DNA from: Verrucomicrobiota bacterium
GTDB lineage: Bacteria; Verrucomicrobiota; Verrucomicrobiia; Chthoniobacterales; UBA6821
Direction: 5' to 3'
Assembly: GCA_016871655.1 (NCBI GenBank)
Contig: VHCR01000066.1
Span: 1-7,486, forward strand
DNA length: 7,486 nt
The notes beneath the pieces are model-generated. The model saw only the letters and a list, made by a program, of their open reading frames with translations, did not search any database and was not told the origin of the DNA. Positions 4,702-7,486 of the stretch are shown piece after piece. The translations under genes were made by a program, and so were the position numbers. Each line of letters opens with the position of its first letter. Position 1 is the stretch's first letter.

Positions 4702-7050
4702 ATGGAGCTCTTTTTCACAAAAAAATTTTTTAAGATTTGGCTGATTGTTGCCCTTCAATGCTTCCTGCTTTTTAGCTTGCAGGCGCAGACGGATCCTTCG
4801 ATCTCGGTCATGCCAGTGATCAAAGAGATCAATGTGCAGTTTGTTGGACCTTCTACGTTGAGCAAAGAACGCGTGTTAGAGAGTATCGCTACGAAACTGG
4901 GACAACCTTTCAATGATCGGATGGTTGATGAAGATGTGAAGGTTCTCTATGCGACGGGACAAATTTCGAATGCACGCATTTTTGCAGAGCCCGTGACAGG
5001 AGGCTTGAAAGTAACAGTGCTCGTGCAAGGTCGTCCCAAAATTGAAGAGGTCCTCATCGAAGGCTCTTCAGCAATTCCCATGAATAAAATTCGGAAAGAG
5101 CTAGCTACCAAGCCAGGAGACGCCTACAGCGAAGAACGGATTGCCGACGATCGTCAAAAAATTATCAAACTTTACGAAGATAAAAATTACACCAAGGTTA
5201 AAGTTGACACCTCAGTTTCAGAACTTCCTAGCAAACGGATGAGGGTTGTTTTTCGCATTGATGAAGGACCAAAGCTTGTCGTACGAAATATCGACTTTGT
5301 CGGAAACCTTTCTGTCAAGCCAACCGATTTGAAAAAGGTGATGAAAACAAAGACAGCAAATTTACTTTCTTTTTTGACGAAAGATGGGCGTCTGATTCCA
5401 GCAAATATGGACGACGACGAAGAAGCGATTCGGACGCTCTATCAAAATCGCGGTTTCGCTGATGCCAAGGTCACGAATGTCCGAACCGAGCCGGACGGCG
5501 ACAAAGGAATTAATTTGATTATTACCGTTGTGGAGGGTCCTCAATATCGCTTGCATCGCTTGAATATTGAAGGGGCGAATGTGATTCCTACAGGAACGTT
5601 GGAACAAGAAATGAAAATGAAATCGGGATCACTCTACACGCCTGATGGCATGGGAGCCGACATGAAAAAGATCCGAGATCTTTATGGAGCCAAGGGATAC
5701 GTCGACATGAATGTGCAGCCTCAGGTTACGCCAGTGAGCGACGGAGAGCTTGATTTGACCTATCGCATTGACGAAGGCGTTCAGTCGTACATCAACTTGA
5801 TTTCCGTGCAAGGGAACACGCACACGAAAGACAAAGTCATCCGTCGTGAAATGGCGGTGACGCCGGGCGCGCTTTACGATTCGACATTGGTCGACTTGAG
5901 CAAATCACGATTGATGAACCTCAACTATTTTTCCAAGGTCGATATGGTACCAGAAGATACCTTGGTTCCAGGCCGTAAAGATATCAAAGTGATTGTGGAT
6001 GAGAAAAAGACGGGATCCTTAAACTTCGGTGCCGGCTATAGCACGATCGACAGCTTGATTGGATTTGCTGAATTACAACAATCAAACTTTGATCTTTTCA
6101 ACTGGCCTGATTTTACCGGTGGCGGACAGCGCTTCCGAACTCGTGTGCAATATGGTATTCAACGTAAAGATTTCACGGCATCCCTTACGGAGCCGTGGTT
6201 CATGGGATATCAGCTTTCGCTCGGTGGAGAATTTTTCTATCACGAAGCAAATTACTTAAGCCCTGTTTATCAACAATCCAACTTGGGTGCGGCCGTCCAG
6301 CTGCGCAAGGCGATCACGCCTCTCTTGGCAGCTAATCTTGAATATCGTCCCGAGCAGATCAAGATTTATGACATCAACACAAGTCAGGTTCCTTCTAACA
6401 GTGCCATTCAAACTGATGCGAACAATAGTCCTTATTTTAAAAGTGCGATCATGGCTGGCTTGAATTATGATACGCGAGACAGCCTCTTCCTAACACGCAA
6501 GGGAGAGCAAGTGAACTTTACCTTTTTTGGTGCTGGAGGCGGCTTGGGGGGGAATGTTCAAGATTATGGATTGCGACTTGATGGGCAAAAATTTTTCCAG
6601 CTTCCTTGGGATTGTATCTTGCAGTTGAAAGGTGCAGTTGCTGCTGTGAACTCCTGGAGCACTGGTTCCCAGGGCGTTGGAACACCACCTATTTTTGATG
6701 AGCTTTATCTTGGTGGTGCTAATGACATGCGTGGTTTCTACTACCGGAGCGTCAGTCCTGTTGATAGTCGTAATAATTTTGTTGGTGGTAATTCGCTCGG
6801 CTACGGAACGATGGAGGGAACATTCCCTATTTTCCCTCGCGTTCGGGGAGCTCTTTTTACCGACTGGGGTTTTGTTAATGCTAATTCCTATGATTATTAT
6901 TGGGACAACCTTTGCGGTGACGTTGGTATCGGTGTCCGTTTGGAATTGCCGATTGGCCCTGTCCGCATCGATTGGGGTTATCCAGTGAGATATCAGTCGT
7001 ACAACAAGTCTAACGGACAGTTTAACTTTACCGTTGGGTACCAATTTTGA
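4702..7050 (+). CDS. bamA: BamA, outer-membrane protein assembly factor (Omp85)
   Basis: BamA is the core of the BAM complex, which folds and inserts beta-barrel proteins into the outer membrane. From ATG 4702 the product is 782 residues. A signal peptide at about 1-28 (lysines, hydrophobic core IWLIVALQCFLLF, then LQA|Q) precedes five POTRA domains starting near 39, 113, 192, 282 and 362. Each has the usual strand, helix pair and closing strands (for example LNIEGANVIP and YRIDEG). The barrel runs from about 439 to 782 and carries MRGF (676-679), the counterpart of the conserved VRGF loop-6 motif. The chain ends FNFTVGYQF with a terminal phenylalanine, the expected barrel signal. The frame is open back to GTG 4606, which overlaps the HAD stop by four bases. 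That start would bury the signal peptide behind 32 residues, so ATG 4702 is preferred although it lacks a Shine-Dalgarno. No skp/ompH, lpxD or fabZ neighbour is visible. Confidence 0.95.
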   Translation: MELFFTKKFFKIWLIVALQCFLLFSLQAQTDPSISVMPVIKEINVQFVGPSTLSKERVLESIATKLGQPFNDRMVDEDVKVLYATGQISNARIFAEPVTGGLKVTVLVQGRPKIEEVLIEGSSAIPMNKIRKELATKPGDAYSEERIADDRQKIIKLYEDKNYTKVKVDTSVSELPSKRMRVVFRIDEGPKLVVRNIDFVGNLSVKPTDLKKVMKTKTANLLSFLTKDGRLIPANMDDDEEAIRTLYQNRGFADAKVTNVRTEPDGDKGINLIITVVEGPQYRLHRLNIEGANVIPTGTLEQEMKMKSGSLYTPDGMGADMKKIRDLYGAKGYVDMNVQPQVTPVSDGELDLTYRIDEGVQSYINLISVQGNTHTKDKVIRREMAVTPGALYDSTLVDLSKSRLMNLNYFSKVDMVPEDTLVPGRKDIKVIVDEKKTGSLNFGAGYSTIDSLIGFAELQQSNFDLFNWPDFTGGGQRFRTRVQYGIQRKDFTASLTEPWFMGYQLSLGGEFFYHEANYLSPVYQQSNLGAAVQLRKAITPLLAANLEYRPEQIKIYDINTSQVPSNSAIQTDANNSPYFKSAIMAGLNYDTRDSLFLTRKGEQVNFTFFGAGGGLGGNVQDYGLRLDGQKFFQLPWDCILQLKGAVAAVNSWSTGSQGVGTPPIFDELYLGGANDMRGFYYRSVSPVDSRNNFVGGNSLGYGTMEGTFPIFPRVRGALFTDWGFVNANSYDYYWDNLCGDVGIGVRLELPIGPVRIDWGYPVRYQSYNKSNGQFNFTVGYQF

Positions 7051-7094
7051 TATTTTTATTGAACGTATTCATTTTTCAGTTGTCTAGTCGACAT

Positions 7095-7406
7095 ATGAAA
7101 AAAATATTATCTCTTCTTTTGGTTTTAGTAACGGTTTCAAGTGTGTTAGTCAAAGCAGCCTCCACCACTGATGAAGCCACTAAGCAACCTACTGGCCTTA
7201 TCGTTCTTACTTATAGTGACAATGGAACTACGTTTACCTTGCCCGTCAATTATTTGCTAGGCATTCACCTTCCTAATGAGCGTCATTTTGTTTCTGGAAA
7301 CGAACAGTATGGTTTAGAGGTTATTGAAACCGTTTCTTTTGATGGGCTTTCAGCTGAAAGCGCTCTAAGTAGGCCCTGTCCGGGATTAGCCAGAGGCTCT
7401 TTTTAA
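7095..7406 (+). CDS. Small exported protein of unknown family, possibly truncated
   Basis: From ATG 7095 the product is 103 residues. MKKI, a hydrophobic core LSLLLVLVTVSSVLV and a KAA|S or VKA|A site form a clear signal peptide (about 1-22), so the protein should be periplasmic or surface-located. The mature part begins with a Ser/Thr-rich linker and continues with short alternating hydrophobic stretches (GLIVLTYS, TFTLPVNYLLGIHL) that suggest beta structure. I recognise no family, and it is not Skp/OmpH, which often follows bamA. The frame is open back to TTG 7047, overlapping the end of bamA, but that adds residues in front of the signal peptide and is less likely. The last 11 residues (RPCPGLARGSF, 93-103) differ in character and coincide with a GC-rich motif at 7372. 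They may come from an inserted element, in which case the native C-terminus is lost. There is no Shine-Dalgarno. Confidence 0.6.
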   Translation: MKKILSLLLVLVTVSSVLVKAASTTDEATKQPTGLIVLTYSDNGTTFTLPVNYLLGIHLPNERHFVSGNEQYGLEVIETVSFDGLSAESALSRPCPGLARGSF

Positions 7407-7427
7407 GGGGTTCTGAGGGCGAAAAAG

Positions 7428-7465
7428 TTTGGGCATAAGCAACGAAATTCGCTGTTATGCCCAAA
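7428..7465. other. Long stem-loop near the right edge
   Basis: TTTGGGCATAA (7428-7438) pairs perfectly with TTATGCCCAAA (7455-7465). A further GC/GC pairing (7439-7440 with 7451-7452) is reached across a two-base TG bulge, leaving a 10-base loop. On the minus strand the stem is followed by CTTTTTC, which fits an intrinsic terminator for leftward transcription. On the plus strand there is no T-tract, and the structure lies just upstream of the AAGGAGGT. It could insulate a downstream gene from read-through or limit its translation. Confidence 0.6.
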
Positions 7466-7478
7466 ATTGATAGGTTAT

Positions 7479-7486
7479 AAGGAGGT
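7479..7486 (+). promoter_or_regulatory. Perfect Shine-Dalgarno for a gene beyond the window
   Basis: AAGGAGGT is the full complement of the usual 16S rRNA 3' end. Its start codon would fall about 5-10 bases past the window edge. It is the only strong ribosome-binding site in the window, in contrast to the four resident genes. This implies that the next gene has a different translational style or origin. Confidence 0.6.

Larger units (their letters stand above)
7372..7486 (+). mobile_element. Possible left end of an insertion sequence, running off the window
   Basis: At 7372 the sequence switches to GGCCCTGTCCGGG, a GC-rich stretch of the general kind found at IS termini, directly after a TA at 7370-7371 that could be a target site. 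Within 115 bases there follow a strong stem-loop (7428-7465) and a perfect AAGGAGGT (7479-7486). This is the common layout of an IS end, with a structured leader and the ribosome-binding site of a transposase just outside the window. No transposase residues or second terminus can be seen, so the family is unknown and the call is an inference from architecture. Confidence 0.33.

Noticed and set aside
6490..7044. Minus-strand 184-codon open frame inside bamA
   Set aside because: It is antisense to the BamA barrel. It is rich in Thr/Ile/Asn because the barrel strands are read backward, with no start context or motif.
7388..7404. Intrinsic terminator AGCC-AGA-GGCT followed by CTTTTT at the end of the small exported gene
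   Set aside because: The stem is only four base pairs, too weak for a confident terminator, although the T-tract makes it worth remembering.

Overview
The window (roughly 45% GC by eye) looks like a chromosomal segment of a Gram-negative member of the PVC group, most likely Verrucomicrobiota. The main support is the ClpC N-terminus: its opening, MNNFTPRAQQ, and the HHYVGTEHLLLGL block match the form I recall for verrucomicrobial ClpC rather than the Firmicute or chlamydial forms. A BamA homologue shows there is an outer membrane. None of the resident genes has a convincing Shine-Dalgarno sequence. The taxonomic call rests on recall and was not checked by a search.

Layout, left to right. Positions 1-995 hold an unrecognised secreted-protein gene that is split between two frames: a signal peptide in frame 1 and the body, including a glycine- and cysteine-rich C-terminus, in frame 3. 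Positions 996-1266 are non-coding. They contain a plausible promoter, an inverted repeat just downstream of it, a 14-bp direct repeat and a perfect hairpin ending six bases before the next start codon. Next come clpC (1267-3750), a HAD-family phosphatase (3800-4609) and bamA (4702-7050), all on the plus strand and closely spaced. A small exported protein of unknown family follows (7095-7406). The last ~115 bases look different from the rest: an abrupt GC-rich motif, a stem-loop and a perfect AAGGAGGT ribosome-binding site at the very edge. This may be the left end of an insertion sequence that replaced the natural 3' end of the small gene.

The functional core is proteostasis and envelope assembly. 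ClpC is an AAA+ unfoldase that should feed ClpP, and BamA is the central outer-membrane protein insertase. The HAD enzyme between them is probably a small-molecule phosphatase with no evident link to either. The two flanking genes encode exported proteins without recognisable families. I found no tRNA, rRNA or CRISPR, and no complete mobile element. The points most worth checking are the frameshifted exported protein with its bacteriocin-like tail, the repeat/hairpin leader of clpC, and the possible IS boundary at the right edge.
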